Below are positions 1-8,953 of a stretch of DNA of 64,000 nt, piece after piece. A program made the translations under genes and the position numbers. The notes below the pieces were generated by a model. That model made no database searches. It worked only from the letters and a program-made list of their open reading frames with translations, and was not told where the DNA came from. Origin of the DNA: Streptomyces sp. NBC_01451 (GTDB taxonomy: Bacteria; Actinomycetota; Actinomycetes; Streptomycetales; Streptomycetaceae); contig NZ_CP109479.1 of NCBI RefSeq assembly GCF_036227485.1, positions 1,922,001 through 1,986,000 of the forward strand, read 5' to 3'. Each line of letters starts with the position of its first letter. Position 1 is the stretch's first letter.

Positions 1-1
1 C

Positions 2-718
2 GGCAGCCGCGACCCGCGGCACGCGGCGACCGTGCACGCCCTCGTGCGGCGCGTACGGTCGCTGCGGCCGGGGCTGCGCGTGGAGACCGGCTTCCTGGAC
101 TTCAACATCCCTTCCGTACAAGGGGTGCTGGAGTCCCTGGCGGCGGAGGGCGTCCGTGACGTGGTCGCCCTCCCCCTCCTCCTGACCCGCGCCTTCCATG
201 CCAAGGCGGACATCCCGGCGGTCCTGCGGGAGGCTCCGGGGCGGCTGAACATCCGTCAGGCGGATGTGCTGGGCCCGTCCCCGCTGCTCCTCTCGGCGCT
301 CGAACGGCGCCTGTACGAGGCGGGGTTGACGCCCGCCGACAAGTCCTCGACCGGGGTCGTGCTGGCCTCGGCGGGGTCCACCGACCCGGAGGCGATCGCA
401 GTGATCGCTGACATCGCGCGGGAGTGGCGGCACACCGGTTGGTGCGCCGTGCGGCCTGCGTTCGCCTCCGCGTCCCTTCCCCGGACCGAGGACGCCGTAC
501 GGGAGTTGCGGGAGCTGGGCTGCGAGCGGGTCGCCGTCGCGCCCTACGTCCTCGCCCCCGGCTTCCTCCCCGACCGCATCGCGCGGGGCGCGGCCCGGGC
601 GGACGTACTCGCGGACGTCCTTGGACCGGCACCCGAGGTGGCCCGGCTGCTGCTGCGGCGCTACGCGGAGGCGGCGGCGCGGGTGCCGTTGCCGGGGCGG
701 GCCCCGGTGAGCGCGTAG
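2..718 (+). CDS. Sirohydrochlorin chelatase (CbiX/SirB type), 5' end outside window
   Basis: The frame is already open at the left edge and begins G-S-R-D-P-R-H, the tail of the HGSRDPR motif that opens CbiX-type chelatases. The real start codon and the first metal-binding His are therefore just outside the window, and the GTG at 32 is only an internal codon. Members insert iron or cobalt into sirohydrochlorin for siroheme or cobalamin synthesis in the cytoplasm. A second conserved His follows in LTRAFHAKADIP (roughly residue 65), and the second half (VLASAGSTDPEA, then VAPYVLAPGFLPDRI) repeats the CbiX fold, as expected for the two-domain short form. In actinobacteria these genes often follow assimilatory nitrite or sulfite reductase genes, which cannot be checked here. 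The next gene is convergent. Confidence 0.85.
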   Translation, partial: GSRDPRHAATVHALVRRVRSLRPGLRVETGFLDFNIPSVQGVLESLAAEGVRDVVALPLLLTRAFHAKADIPAVLREAPGRLNIRQADVLGPSPLLLSALERRLYEAGLTPADKSSTGVVLASAGSTDPEAIAVIADIAREWRHTGWCAVRPAFASASLPRTEDAVRELRELGCERVAVAPYVLAPGFLPDRIARGAARADVLADVLGPAPEVARLLLRRYAEAAARVPLPGRAPVSA

Positions 719-770
719 GTGTTGTCCCGGCTCGCCCGAATCGCCGTGCGGGCAGCCTGAGTTCGGGTGG

Positions 771-1817
771 TCACTCCTCCGGGTCCCGCCCGTCGGCCGC
801 CGACGGCCGGTCGGACAGTGCCTCGTCCGCGAGCCGTACGAGTTCCGCCGACGGCAGCGACCCCGCCGGCCGCCGTTCCCGTGCGAACGTGTCGGCCAGT
901 CGTTGCAGCAGTTCGTTCAGGGGTGTCGGTACGCCGTGCAGGCGTCCCAGGAACGCGATCTCGCCGTTGAGGTAGTCGGTCTCGACCGTGCCGGTGCCCC
1001 GGCTCAGGGACTGCCAGGTGGAGCCGCCGCCGGGCTCGGTGCCGGGCAGCGGCAGCAGAGTGATCCTGTCGCCGCGCCTGGCCTTCGTCTCCGCGGCACT
1101 CGCGTACGGGATCCCGGCCGCCGCGAGCACCGACTCGCCCTCGGCGTACACCCGTTGGCGCAGCCGCTCGCTCTCCTCGCTGTCCGCCGCACCGCTGAGC
1201 GCCCGGATGGCGTTGCCCAGGTTGGTGAGCAGCTTGGCGTACTGCCAGCGTGCCACGTCCGGTACGACCGGGGCCTCGAACTCCGCCTTCTCCAGGTCGG
1301 CGCCGATCCGGCGGACCGTGTCGTCGGTGCCGTGCGGGTAGCGGCCGAGGAAGAGGATGCCGGTGAGGGGGGCGCCCGGGGCGGAGACGATGCCGGGTTC
1401 CTCGTAGGCCGCGGGGAGCCAGACGCAGACGCCGTACACCCGCCGGAAGCGGCGCAGCGCGAGTCGCGGGCTCTCCACGCCGTTCTGCGCGCACAGCAAC
1501 GGCAGCCGTTCGGCCGCCGTACCGCCACCCTCGACGGGCACCGGCCCCCAGGCCGCCAGAGCGGCCTCGCTGTCCTGCGTCTTGACCGCGAGGACGAGTA
1601 CGTCGTCGGCGCGCAGTTCTCCGAGTCCGGCGGGTCCGTCGACGGTCGGCAGGCGGTACGTGTGCGTCCCGTCCGGTGTGACCAGCCGCAGCCCGTGCGC
1701 GCGCAGCGCCTCGTACTGGGCGCCCCGGGCGACGAGCACGACCTCGTGCCCCGCCCCGGCCAGCCGCCCGCCGACGGCACCGCCGACCGCTCCTGCTCCG
1801 ATGATGACGTAGCGCAT
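771..1817 (-). CDS. 2-dehydropantoate 2-reductase (ApbA/PanE family)
   Basis: This 348-aa protein opens with MRYVIIGAGAVGGAVGG, an N-terminal Rossmann GxGxxG motif, and continues with features of the PanE/ApbA family such as VLAVKTQDSEAAL and CAQNGVES. Family members reduce ketopantoate to pantoate with NADPH for pantothenate and CoA synthesis, but actinobacteria carry several paralogues of unknown substrate, so the exact reaction is uncertain. The start at 1817 puts the Rossmann motif at the N-terminus; an open extension to 1904 would run into the divergent neighbour and adds no recognisable sequence. It is divergent from the aldo/keto reductase with about 50 bp between starts, so the two share a promoter region. 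Confidence 0.82.
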   Translation of the reverse strand: MRYVIIGAGAVGGAVGGRLAGAGHEVVLVARGAQYEALRAHGLRLVTPDGTHTYRLPTVDGPAGLGELRADDVLVLAVKTQDSEAALAAWGPVPVEGGGTAAERLPLLCAQNGVESPRLALRRFRRVYGVCVWLPAAYEEPGIVSAPGAPLTGILFLGRYPHGTDDTVRRIGADLEKAEFEAPVVPDVARWQYAKLLTNLGNAIRALSGAADSEESERLRQRVYAEGESVLAAAGIPYASAAETKARRGDRITLLPLPGTEPGGGSTWQSLSRGTGTVETDYLNGEIAFLGRLHGVPTPLNELLQRLADTFARERRPAGSLPSAELVRLADEALSDRPSAADGRDPEE

Positions 1818-1866
1818 GGCGGCCAGCCTGCCATGGTGCGTGCACCGCACAGGTAGCGTCCGTCGC

Positions 1867-2703
1867 ATGGCTTCGGAAAGTTTCACCATCGGCGGCGAGT
1901 TCACGGTCCGTCGCCTCGGTTACGGCACGGCCCAGCTGACCGGCCCCGGCTACTGGGGCCCGCGCGGCGGCCCTGACGACGCGGTGGCCGTGCTGCGCCG
2001 GGCCGTCGACCGGGGTGTGACACTGGTCGACACCGCCGACAACTACGGCCCCTGGATCGCCGAGGAACTGATCGCCGAGGCCCTGCACCCGTACCCGGCC
2101 GGGGTGTTGGTCGCGACCAAGGGCGGTGTCGTACGCACCGGTCCCGACGCCTGGCACATCGACGGCCGGCCGGAGCGGCTGCGCGCGATGTGCGAGGCGA
2201 GTCTGCGTCGGCTGCGCCGCGACACGATCGACCTGTACCAGCTGCACCGGCTCGACCCGCGCGTCCCGATGGCCGAACAACTGGGCGCCCTCGACGAGTT
2301 GCGCGCGGAGGGCAAGATCCGGCACCTCGGCCTCGACTCGGTGACGGTCGACGAACTGGGCGCGGCACGGGAGTTGGCACCGATCGCGTCCGTCCAGAAC
2401 CGCTACCACCTCCTCGACCGCTCCTCCGAGCCGCTGCTGAAGCTGTGCGAGGCGCACGGCATCGCGTTCCTGCCGTGGTTTCCGCTGGGCAACGGCGAGT
2501 TGGCGTCGGACCCGGTGTGCGCGGAGATCGCCGCCGCGCACGGAGCGACCCCGGCCCAGGTCGCGCTGGCCTGGCTGCTGCACCGCTCCCCGGTGCTCTG
2601 CCCGACCCCGGGAACCGGCTCCCCCGTACACCTGGAGGAGAACCTGGCCGCCGGCACCGTACGACTGTCGGGGGACGAACTGGCACGCCTGGACCGCCGG
2701 TAG
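1867..2703 (+). CDS. Aldo/keto reductase
   Basis: A 278-aa TIM-barrel oxidoreductase of the AKR superfamily, probably NADPH-dependent. Family marks are LGYGTAQLTG near the N-terminus, the catalytic Asp and Tyr in LVDTADNYGP, the Lys in VATKGGV, and the strand IDLYQLHRLDPRVP. The C-terminal segment with PTPGTGSPVHLEENL matches the cofactor-binding end of oxidoreductases of the YajO/Tas type. The start at 1867 (MASESFTIGG) is preferred to the ATG at 1816 because the latter lies inside the divergent reductase promoter and adds an unconserved Arg/Cys-rich leader. The substrate cannot be inferred; it may act with the divergent PanE-like reductase. Confidence 0.88.
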   Translation: MASESFTIGGEFTVRRLGYGTAQLTGPGYWGPRGGPDDAVAVLRRAVDRGVTLVDTADNYGPWIAEELIAEALHPYPAGVLVATKGGVVRTGPDAWHIDGRPERLRAMCEASLRRLRRDTIDLYQLHRLDPRVPMAEQLGALDELRAEGKIRHLGLDSVTVDELGAARELAPIASVQNRYHLLDRSSEPLLKLCEAHGIAFLPWFPLGNGELASDPVCAEIAAAHGATPAQVALAWLLHRSPVLCPTPGTGSPVHLEENLAAGTVRLSGDELARLDRR

Positions 2704-2704
2704 G

Positions 2705-3145
2705 TCAGCCGACCCCGTCCCCGTCCCCGCTGTACCCGTCGGCGTCGAACGGGGTCGCCTGGTGGAAGTACAGCAGCCAGCCGGCGCCTTCGGTGTTCCG
2801 CCGCCACAGCGAACTCCGGTGGGCCCGGCGGCCGTTGCTCTCCGTGTCGAAGGTGAGGTGGACCAGGTCCGGTGCGAGCCGTACGCCCCTCATGCGCGAG
2901 ACGGCGATGGGGCGGGCGCCCGGTTCGGTGGTCGCGGCGAGGGACTCGATGATCGACGCCCGGTCCCAGTGCCGACCCGAGGCACCGAACTCGTGGAACC
3001 CGGGGTGCAGCAGCGCGCCGGTCAGCTCGGGCGAGCGACGGACCTCCGGGTCGAGCAGCCGCAGCTCGGCCTCGATGGCGGCCTCCACCGCGGGGTCGCG
3101 CTCCCGGTCACGGTTGAGGCCGGGGTCGAGGTGGAGGTCGGGCAT
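2705..3145 (-). CDS. SnoaL/DUF4440-like (NTF2 fold) protein
   Basis: A 146-aa cytoplasmic protein with features of the small NTF2-like DUF4440 family: an N-terminal helix (AAIEAELRLLDPEVRRSPE), then LLHPGFHEFGASGRHWDRAS and a C-terminal strand set ending SSLWRRNTEGAGWLLYFHQ. Such proteins bind small ligands or serve as accessory subunits, and most have no known function. The ATG at 3145 is chosen because a GGGGGA Shine-Dalgarno stretch sits about ten bases upstream. A GTG at 3154 would overlap the upstream stop codon but lies almost on top of that Shine-Dalgarno. It follows the DUF1697 gene directly, so the two are probably co-transcribed. It is convergent with the aldo/keto reductase, one base apart. 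Confidence 0.75.
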   Translation of the reverse strand: MPDLHLDPGLNRDRERDPAVEAAIEAELRLLDPEVRRSPELTGALLHPGFHEFGASGRHWDRASIIESLAATTEPGARPIAVSRMRGVRLAPDLVHLTFDTESNGRRAHRSSLWRRNTEGAGWLLYFHQATPFDADGYSGDGDGVG

Positions 3146-3150
3146 CGGTC

Positions 3151-3732
3151 TCACTTCCCCCGGGTCTCGTCCTCGGTCAGTTCCACCAGTTTCAGGACGG
3201 TGTTCCAGTTGCGGCTGGTCGCGATCAGGCCCTTCAGGTACCGGGGCCTGGCGAGCATCTCGGCGAGTTTGGAGCGGCCGAGTCCGTCGGGTGCGTACAG
3301 GTACAGCGCACGGTCGCCGAGCCGGAACTCCTCGGGGAGGTGGGCGGCCTGGTCGATGTCCGCGAAGCGGGTCTCGTCGACCGGGACGGAGAAGTAGGTG
3401 ACGTGGAGTTGCTTGGCCTCCAACTCGGCTGCGGGGAAAGGGCAGTCGTCCCTGATCGCCCGCAGGTGGGCGTGGTCGCGCACGATGACGTCCACGGTGA
3501 ATCCGAAGTGCTGCTCGATGGCTTTCGCGATCTCCCCGGCGAGGGAATCCTCGTCCCCGTGACCGGCGGCGAACACGGCGTTGCCGCTCTGGAGGTAGGT
3601 CCGTACGGCGTCGTACCCGAGGCCCTCCATCAGGGTGCGCAGCTCGGCCATGGGGACCTTCTTGTTGCCGCCCACGTTGATGCCGCGCAACAGCGCCGCG
3701 TAGGTCGTCGTCGCCTGCTTGCCTGTCGTCAT
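3151..3732 (-). CDS. DUF1697 family protein
   Basis: A 193-aa protein that matches DUF1697 along its length: TYAALLRGINVGGNKKVPMAEL at the start, the Leu/Gly-rich YLQSGNAVF strand, the central DVIVRDHAHLRAI segment and the C-terminal ATSRNWNTVLKLVEL helix. The family is widespread in bacteria, cytoplasmic and of unknown biochemical function. The gene is the first of a likely two-gene unit with the SnoaL-like gene and is divergent from the MMPL exporter across about 230 bp. No signal peptide or membrane segment is visible. Confidence 0.85.
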   Translation of the reverse strand: MTTGKQATTTYAALLRGINVGGNKKVPMAELRTLMEGLGYDAVRTYLQSGNAVFAAGHGDEDSLAGEIAKAIEQHFGFTVDVIVRDHAHLRAIRDDCPFPAAELEAKQLHVTYFSVPVDETRFADIDQAAHLPEEFRLGDRALYLYAPDGLGRSKLAEMLARPRYLKGLIATSRNWNTVLKLVELTEDETRGK

Positions 3733-3966
3733 CCGCTCACCTTAGGGCTGCCCACCGACAGTCCCCCCTGATGAACCACCCCGAGATCGTCTTTTAGATG
3801 TAGGGGGCCGGTGTCCTACCCAGTGGGGAGACGCCGGTACCCGCGGGGAGGACTTCGGCCGACCGCACCTCACCGGCGAGCACGAGGAGATGGTCTTATC
3901 CGGCCCATACCTTCGAACTAAAGGTGATGGCAGGGGCTGTCGCCGCTTACGAGGGGGCAGCCCGTC

Positions 3967-6228
3967 ATGGGGAACGGAGAAACGCGGGTACGGGGCATAG
4001 CCGCCCGGGCCGGCGGCTGGAGTGCCAAGCATCGCTGGGCGGCTGTCGGGATCTGGGTGCTGTTCGTCGTCCTGGCGATGGGGCTCGGCTCCGCGGCCGG
4101 CAGCGTCGAGGTCAAGGAGAGCGACCAGCTGGGGGGCGAGACCCACACGGCCGCCAAGATCATCGAGGATGCCGGGATCGACGAACCCGCGAGCGAGACC
4201 GTCCTCATCCAGGCCAAGGGCGCGAGCGTCAGCGCCACGGACGCCGCGTTCCGGGCCGCCGTCGCCGACGTCATGAAGGCGGTCGACGCGACCGGCAAGG
4301 TCACGGACGTCCAGTCGCCGTACGACACGGACACCGTCTCGAAGGACGGACGCAGCGCGCTCGTCCAGTTCGACATGCGGGGCGACGCCGAGACGGCGGG
4401 CGACCGGGTCGAGCCGGTGCTGAAGGCCGTCGCGGACGTCCAGAAGGACCACTCCGAGCTGCGGATCGAGGAGATCGGCGGCGCCAGTATGAACAAGACG
4501 TTCGACGACGCCTTCGGTGACGACTTCAAGAAGGCCGAACTGTCCGCCGTACCGGTGGCCCTCGGCATTCTGCTGATCGCGTTCGGCGCGCTCGTCGCGG
4601 CGCTGCTGCCGGTGGCACTGGCGGTCACCGCGATCATGGCGACGATGGGTCTGATGGGCATCGTCAGCCACCTCCAGCCGATGGACGACACCGCGAGTTC
4701 CGTGATGCTGCTCGTCGGTCTCGCCGTCGGTGTCGACTACTGCCTGTTCTATCTGCGCCGGGAGCGCGAGGAGCGGGCGGCGGGCCGCAGCCCGGAGGCC
4801 GCGATGCAGATCGCCGCGGCGACCAGTGGCCGCGCGATCATCGTCTCCGGTGTCACGGTGTGCGTGGCGATGGCGGGCATGCTGTTCACCGGGCTCGCCA
4901 CGTTCGAGGCGATGGGACTTGCCTCGCTGATGGTCGTGGCGGTCGCCATGGTCGGCTCGGTGACGGTCCTTCCGGCGCTGCTGTCGCTGCTCGGCGAGCG
5001 GGTCGAGAAGGGCCGCATCCCGTTCCTGCACCCGGACAAGCGGCGCGGGAACGGCAACCGCGGCAAGGGCAACGGGGAGAGCCGTTTCTGGACGGCCGTG
5101 CTGAAGGTCGTACTCGCCAGGCCCGCCGTCTCACTGGTGGTCGCTGCCGGTGCGCTGCTCGCCGTGGCCGCGCCCGCGCTCGGCATGAAGACCCAGAACC
5201 TCACCCTGGACCAGGAGTTCGGCGACTCGCTGCCGATCGTCGGCACCTACAACCGGGTCAACGACGCGTTCCCCGGCGGCTCCGAGCCGGCCGAGGTGAT
5301 CGTCAGGGCGAAGGACATCAACGCGGCCGAAGTGAAGTCCGCGCTCGCCGACTTCCGTCAGCTGGCGGTCAGTTCGGGCGCCTCGCGCGGCCCGGTGGAC
5401 ATCAAGCTGCACGACGCCGAGAACATCGCCTTCGTGTACGTGCCGCTGGTCGGCGGCTCCGACCTGGACAAGGCGGGCGAGAGCCTGGACAAGCTGCGCG
5501 ACGAGGTACGACCGGCCACACTCGGCAGGGTCGACGGCGTCGAGGCGCCGATCACCGGGCAGGTCGCGGGCTCGAAGGACTTCAACGACCAACTGGGCGG
5601 CGCGGTCGCCCCGGTGTTCGCCTTCGTGGTCGTGTTCGCCTTCCTGCTGATGCTGCTGTCGTTCCGCTCCCTGACGATCGCGATCACCTCGATCGTGCTC
5701 AACCTGCTCTCGGTCGGGGCGGCCTACGGCATCCTGGTCGCCGTCTTCCAGCACGGCTGGGGCGCGTCGCTGGTGGGCGCTGAAGGTGTGGGCGCCATCA
5801 TCACCTGGCTGCCCCTGTTCCTGTTCGTGATCCTGTTCGGCCTGTCGATGGACTACCACGTGTTCGTCGTCTCCCGCATCCGCGAGGCGCACCTGCGGGG
5901 CCGTACGACGAAGGACGCGATCCAGCACGGGGTGGTCACCACGGCCGGGGTAGTCACCAGTGCCGCCGTCATCATGGTCGCCGTCTTCGCCATCTTCGGG
6001 ACGCTGTCGATGCAGTCCATGAAGCAGATGGGTGTGGGCCTCGCGGCGGCGGTGCTCATCGACGCGACGATCATCCGGGGTGTGCTGCTGCCCGCGGTGA
6101 TGGCACTGCTCGGCGAGCGCAACTGGTACTTCCCGAAGTGGCTGAACCGCCTGCCGGACCTGACGCACGACGAGGCTCCCGAGGCGATTGCGCCGAGGGT
6201 GGAGGGCGACGAGCGGATCAAGGTCTGA
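3967..6228 (+). CDS. MMPL/RND-family membrane transporter
   Basis: A 753-aa integral membrane protein with classic MMPL layout. One N-terminal helix (around residues 22-44) is followed by a large extracytoplasmic loop, a block of five or six helices from about residue 196 to 345, a second helix-loop unit from about 380, and five helices at 540-715. MMPL signatures include [21 protein letters not shown] in the first half and [19 protein letters not shown] in the second, both carrying the charged proton-relay Asp-Tyr pair. Members export lipids, siderophores or antibiotics using the proton gradient. No TetR or MarR repressor lies next to it, which is less usual for this family. A strong hairpin follows the stop codon. 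Confidence 0.93.
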   Translation: MGNGETRVRGIAARAGGWSAKHRWAAVGIWVLFVVLAMGLGSAAGSVEVKESDQLGGETHTAAKIIEDAGIDEPASETVLIQAKGASVSATDAAFRAAVADVMKAVDATGKVTDVQSPYDTDTVSKDGRSALVQFDMRGDAETAGDRVEPVLKAVADVQKDHSELRIEEIGGASMNKTFDDAFGDDFKKAELSAVPVALGILLIAFGALVAALLPVALAVTAIMATMGLMGIVSHLQPMDDTASSVMLLVGLAVGVDYCLFYLRREREERAAGRSPEAAMQIAAATSGRAIIVSGVTVCVAMAGMLFTGLATFEAMGLASLMVVAVAMVGSVTVLPALLSLLGERVEKGRIPFLHPDKRRGNGNRGKGNGESRFWTAVLKVVLARPAVSLVVAAGALLAVAAPALGMKTQNLTLDQEFGDSLPIVGTYNRVNDAFPGGSEPAEVIVRAKDINAAEVKSALADFRQLAVSSGASRGPVDIKLHDAENIAFVYVPLVGGSDLDKAGESLDKLRDEVRPATLGRVDGVEAPITGQVAGSKDFNDQLGGAVAPVFAFVVVFAFLLMLLSFRSLTIAITSIVLNLLSVGAAYGILVAVFQHGWGASLVGAEGVGAIITWLPLFLFVILFGLSMDYHVFVVSRIREAHLRGRTTKDAIQHGVVTTAGVVTSAAVIMVAVFAIFGTLSMQSMKQMGVGLAAAVLIDATIIRGVLLPAVMALLGERNWYFPKWLNRLPDLTHDEAPEAIAPRVEGDERIKV

Positions 6229-6580
6229 CCGGCCTGATCCCCTCTCGGTCTCCCTCCGGGGAGGGCCCGTCGGTCACTGGGGAGCCGACGGGCCCTCTTC
6301 CCGTTCGTACACGGCGCAACAGCTCGGCCTCGATCAGGTCGGCGGCCCGCCGGGTGCCGCCCTCCCCCGCCGTCCCGGCCCGGATCTCCGTGAGCCGCCG
6401 GACGACATCCGGATCGTCCACGAGTGCGAGGGCAGCGGCACGCAGCGCCTTGGCGGTCGCCTCCTCCCTGGGCACATGGCGAGCGACCCCGAGCCCCTGC
6501 GGCATGCCGGCGCTGCCGAACTGGTCGACGTCCTGCGGTACGGCGATCATTACCGCCGCGGTCGCCTTCACCTGCGCCAC
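6218..6580 (-). pseudogene. 3' remnant of a macrolide-type glycosyltransferase gene
   Basis: The encoded 120 aa match only the C-terminal end of MGT/UGT-type (GT1) macrolide glycosyltransferases: [20 protein letters not shown], then [20 protein letters not shown] and [14 protein letters not shown]. That segment is the last part of the nucleotide-sugar domain. A full enzyme has about 390-420 aa, so the acceptor domain and most of the donor domain are missing. An in-frame stop lies four codons upstream of the first GTG (6580), and nothing upstream resembles the missing part. A GAGGGGGTGAG stretch precedes the GTG, so a short peptide could still be made, but it would lack the active site. Its 3' end overlaps the MMPL 3' end and includes that gene's terminator. 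Confidence 0.65.
6261..6297 (+). terminator. Hairpin terminator after the MMPL gene
   Basis: A perfect 13-bp inverted repeat (GAGGGCCCGTCGG and its complement) with an 11-nt loop begins about 30 bases after the MMPL stop and is followed by a short T/C-rich run. Its position and strength fit an intrinsic terminator. It lies inside the remnant frame on the opposite strand. Confidence 0.75.
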
Positions 6581-6973
6581 CTCACCCCCTCAGGGGCCCC
6601 GGCCGGGACACCGTGCCGTCCCGGATCCTCCGAAGGACCATACGTACGACAGCCGCACAAGCGCCCCACGATTCCCCAGCCGTCACCCCGACCGGCGATC
6701 ACAGGCGCACGCGTCCGCTACACCTCGGCGCGATACCGACAACGGTCGGGCGCGCCGCGCCTGAACCGGATGCGATTCCTCCCCGGCGTGAACGCCAGGG
6801 CCTCCTCGCGAGAATCAGGTGAAGCCGCTGCACCCGGCCAAGGGACCGCGCACACGCCCCCACCAGTGCGAATGCGACACTGACCGGCGGATGGCGTGAA
6901 CCCGACGCCGTTCGCGGACGTACACGGATCTGTAAAGCAGCCGGGTGCGAGGGACTGCGCGGGAGGCGGACGA
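6581..6973. other. Intergenic stretch, no gene found
   Basis: About 390 bases separate the glycosyltransferase remnant from the phosphotransferase. Frames here are Arg/Pro-rich on both strands and show no family resemblance. The stretch may hold the decayed remainder of the glycosyltransferase region and the promoter of the phosphotransferase gene, but no clear promoter or repeat was seen. Confidence 0.5.
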
Positions 6974-7840
6974 ATGGACGAGGCACTGGCCCGGGACGTA
7001 CTGGCAACGGCGGGCGTGCTGCCCGGCGCGGCTCCGGACGCACGGCTCCTCGCACTGGGCGAGAACGCGGTGTTCGCCGCCGGTGACCTGGTTGTCAAGG
7101 TGGGCCGCGACGCCGAACTCCTCGACCGTGCGCGGCGGGAACTGGACATCGCGCTCTGGCTCGCCGGGGAGGGCGTCCCGGCGGTACGCGCGGCCGACCC
7201 GAAGGCACACCTCGTCGAGGGCCACCCGGTGACGGTGTGGCACCGGCTGCCCGATCCCGTACGCCCCGCCGGCCCCCGGGATTTGGCCGAACTCCTGCGG
7301 ATCGTGCACGCCCTGGCGCTCCCCCGCTCCTTCGTGCTGCCGCCCCGCGAGCTCCTGGGCGGCGTCGAACGCTGGCTGCGGCTCGCGGGCGACGCGATCG
7401 ACCCGGCGGACGCGGACTATCTCCGCGAGCGCCGCGACGGTTTCGCCACGGCCGCCGCCGCGCTCACCCCGCACCTCCCGCCGGGCCCGATGCACGGCGA
7501 CGCCCTCCCCCGCAACGTCCACATCGGCCCCGGCGGCCCGGTCCTGGTCGACCTGGAGACCTTCTCCGCCGACCTGCGCGAGCACGACCTGGTGGTCATG
7601 GCCCTGTCCCACGACCGCTACGCCCTCCCCGCCGAGTCCTACGACGCGTTCACGGAGGCGTACGGGTGGGACGTACGGGAGTGGGAGGGGTGCGGGACGC
7701 TGCGCGGAGCGCGGGAGACGGCGAGCTGTGCGTGGGTCGCGCAGCATGCGCCGGTCAATCCGAAGGCTTCGGAGGAGTTCTCGCGGCGGGTGAGGTCGTT
7801 GCGGGAGGGGAATCCGACTGTGCGGTGGTATCCGTTCTGA
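6974..7840 (+). CDS. Aminoglycoside phosphotransferase-like (APH/choline kinase fold) kinase
   Basis: A 288-aa small-molecule kinase of the APH superfamily. The glycine-poor loop and strand ENAVFAAGDLVVKVGRD carry the ATP-binding Lys. The catalytic loop reads MHGDALPRNVHI, keeping the H-x-D-x4-N pattern, and LVDLETFSADLREHDLV supplies the metal-binding Asp. Members phosphorylate antibiotics, sugars or other metabolites, and the substrate cannot be told from sequence. The start at 6974 is favoured by a GGGAGGCGGA Shine-Dalgarno just upstream; an upstream ATG (6896) lacks one. The gene stands alone on its strand. Confidence 0.85.
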   Translation: MDEALARDVLATAGVLPGAAPDARLLALGENAVFAAGDLVVKVGRDAELLDRARRELDIALWLAGEGVPAVRAADPKAHLVEGHPVTVWHRLPDPVRPAGPRDLAELLRIVHALALPRSFVLPPRELLGGVERWLRLAGDAIDPADADYLRERRDGFATAAAALTPHLPPGPMHGDALPRNVHIGPGGPVLVDLETFSADLREHDLVVMALSHDRYALPAESYDAFTEAYGWDVREWEGCGTLRGARETASCAWVAQHAPVNPKASEEFSRRVRSLREGNPTVRWYPF

Positions 7841-7956
7841 GCGCCTGGTGAGTGGGGGCTGGGCAAGTGGGGGCTTGGTGATGTCGGGCGTCTACGGGTT
7901 GTCTGTGGCTGGTCGCGCAGTTCCCCGCCTCCCGCCCCCCAAAAAAAACCTGGGCG

Positions 7957-8859
7957 CTACTCCTCGGCCTGGATTGTCTGTGCTGCTCGCCGCAGTTCCG
8001 TCAGTACGGTTCGTACCGCCCGGCGGGCTGTTCGTTCCGGGCGGTGGAGGGCGTCGATGCGGCGTCTGGCGCGGACGCCGCTGAGGGGCCTGAGGACGAG
8101 AGCGGGGTGCGGGCGGGAGGTCCAGCGCGGCATCAGCGCGAGGCCGCCCCCGGCGGCCACCATCTCCGCCGCCACCGAGAACTCGTTGATGCGATGGGCG
8201 AGACGGGGTCGGCGACCCGCCGCGGTGGCGATGGCCTCGATCGTCGCCATCACCGGGAAGCCGTCGTGCACGGCGATCCAGGGCTGGTCGGCCACATCGC
8301 CCGGGGTCAGCCGGCTTCTGGCGGCGAGCGGATGGCCGGCGGGCATGGCCACGTCGAGGGGTTCGCGCAGCAGCGGGGTCGCCGTCACCGTGCGCGGCCA
8401 GGGCGCGGCGTGGTCCAGACGGTGGGCGAGGACGATGTCGTACTCCCTGGTCAGCGGCGGGAAGTCGTCCTGCGTCACGTCCTTGTCGGCCAGCGCCAGC
8501 ACCGGCCCGTCCGGCCCGGCGAGGGCCCGCAGCAACAGCGGGAAGAACGCGGCGCCCGCACTGTGGAACGCCGCCACCGACACCTCCCCGTCCGGCCGGT
8601 CCAGGAACTCCTCGACGGTGTGCCGGGCCCGCGCCAGCGCCGACTCCACCTCGATCGCCGCACCCGCCAGCGCCTGCCCGGCGTCGGTCAGCACCAGGCG
8701 GCGCCCCTGTCGCTCGGTGAGCGGGACCGGGATGGCCCGCTGGAGGAGCCGGAGCTGCTGCGAGATCGCCGAGGGTGTGACGAGCAGCGCGTCGGCGACC
8801 GCGGTGACGCTGCCGAGCTCACCGAGTTCGCGCAGGATCCGCAGCTGACGTTCGTCCAT
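7957..8859 (-). CDS. LysR family transcriptional regulator
   Basis: A 300-aa LysR-type regulator. Residues 1-60 form the winged helix-turn-helix (MDERQLRILRELGELGSVTA, then LLVTPSAISQQLRLLQ). The rest is the periplasmic-binding-protein-like effector domain (PDGEVSVAAFHSAGAAFFP, later VAAEMVAAGGGLALMP). The start at 8859 places the HTH directly at the N-terminus. It is divergent from a DMT exporter, the usual arrangement in which a LysR protein controls the adjacent transporter and itself from the shared intergenic region. An imperfect AT-rich inverted repeat lies in that region. Confidence 0.92.
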   Translation of the reverse strand: MDERQLRILRELGELGSVTAVADALLVTPSAISQQLRLLQRAIPVPLTERQGRRLVLTDAGQALAGAAIEVESALARARHTVEEFLDRPDGEVSVAAFHSAGAAFFPLLLRALAGPDGPVLALADKDVTQDDFPPLTREYDIVLAHRLDHAAPWPRTVTATPLLREPLDVAMPAGHPLAARSRLTPGDVADQPWIAVHDGFPVMATIEAIATAAGRRPRLAHRINEFSVAAEMVAAGGGLALMPRWTSRPHPALVLRPLSGVRARRRIDALHRPERTARRAVRTVLTELRRAAQTIQAEE

Positions 8860-8890
8860 GGGGCCAGTGTAGGCGGACCATGTAGCGAGA

Positions 8891-8907
8891 CTAAAAGATC
8901 GTTTAAG
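8891..8907. promoter_or_regulatory. Candidate LysR operator between regulator and exporter
   Basis: The 17-bp sequence CTAAAAGATCGTTTAAG has the interrupted dyad CTNAAA-N5-TTTNAG. It is sharply AT-rich for this DNA and lies midway between the divergent starts of the LysR and DMT genes. LysR proteins bind interrupted dyads in such positions. Assignment is by position and symmetry only. Confidence 0.5.
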
Positions 8908-8953
8908 AAGGTGGTCCTGGCCTTCATGGTTGCCGTCGGTGCACCGTAGTCGC

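Noticed and set aside
661..2631. Long minus-strand open frame of 656 codons across the PanE-like and aldo/keto reductase genes
   Set aside because: It is Arg/Gly/His-rich with no family motifs and runs through two well-supported genes in other frames; such long shadows are normal at this GC content.
6896..6973. Upstream ATG start for the APH-like kinase
   Set aside because: The added 26 residues are unconserved and lack a Shine-Dalgarno, while the ATG at 6974 has GGGAGGCGGA directly upstream.
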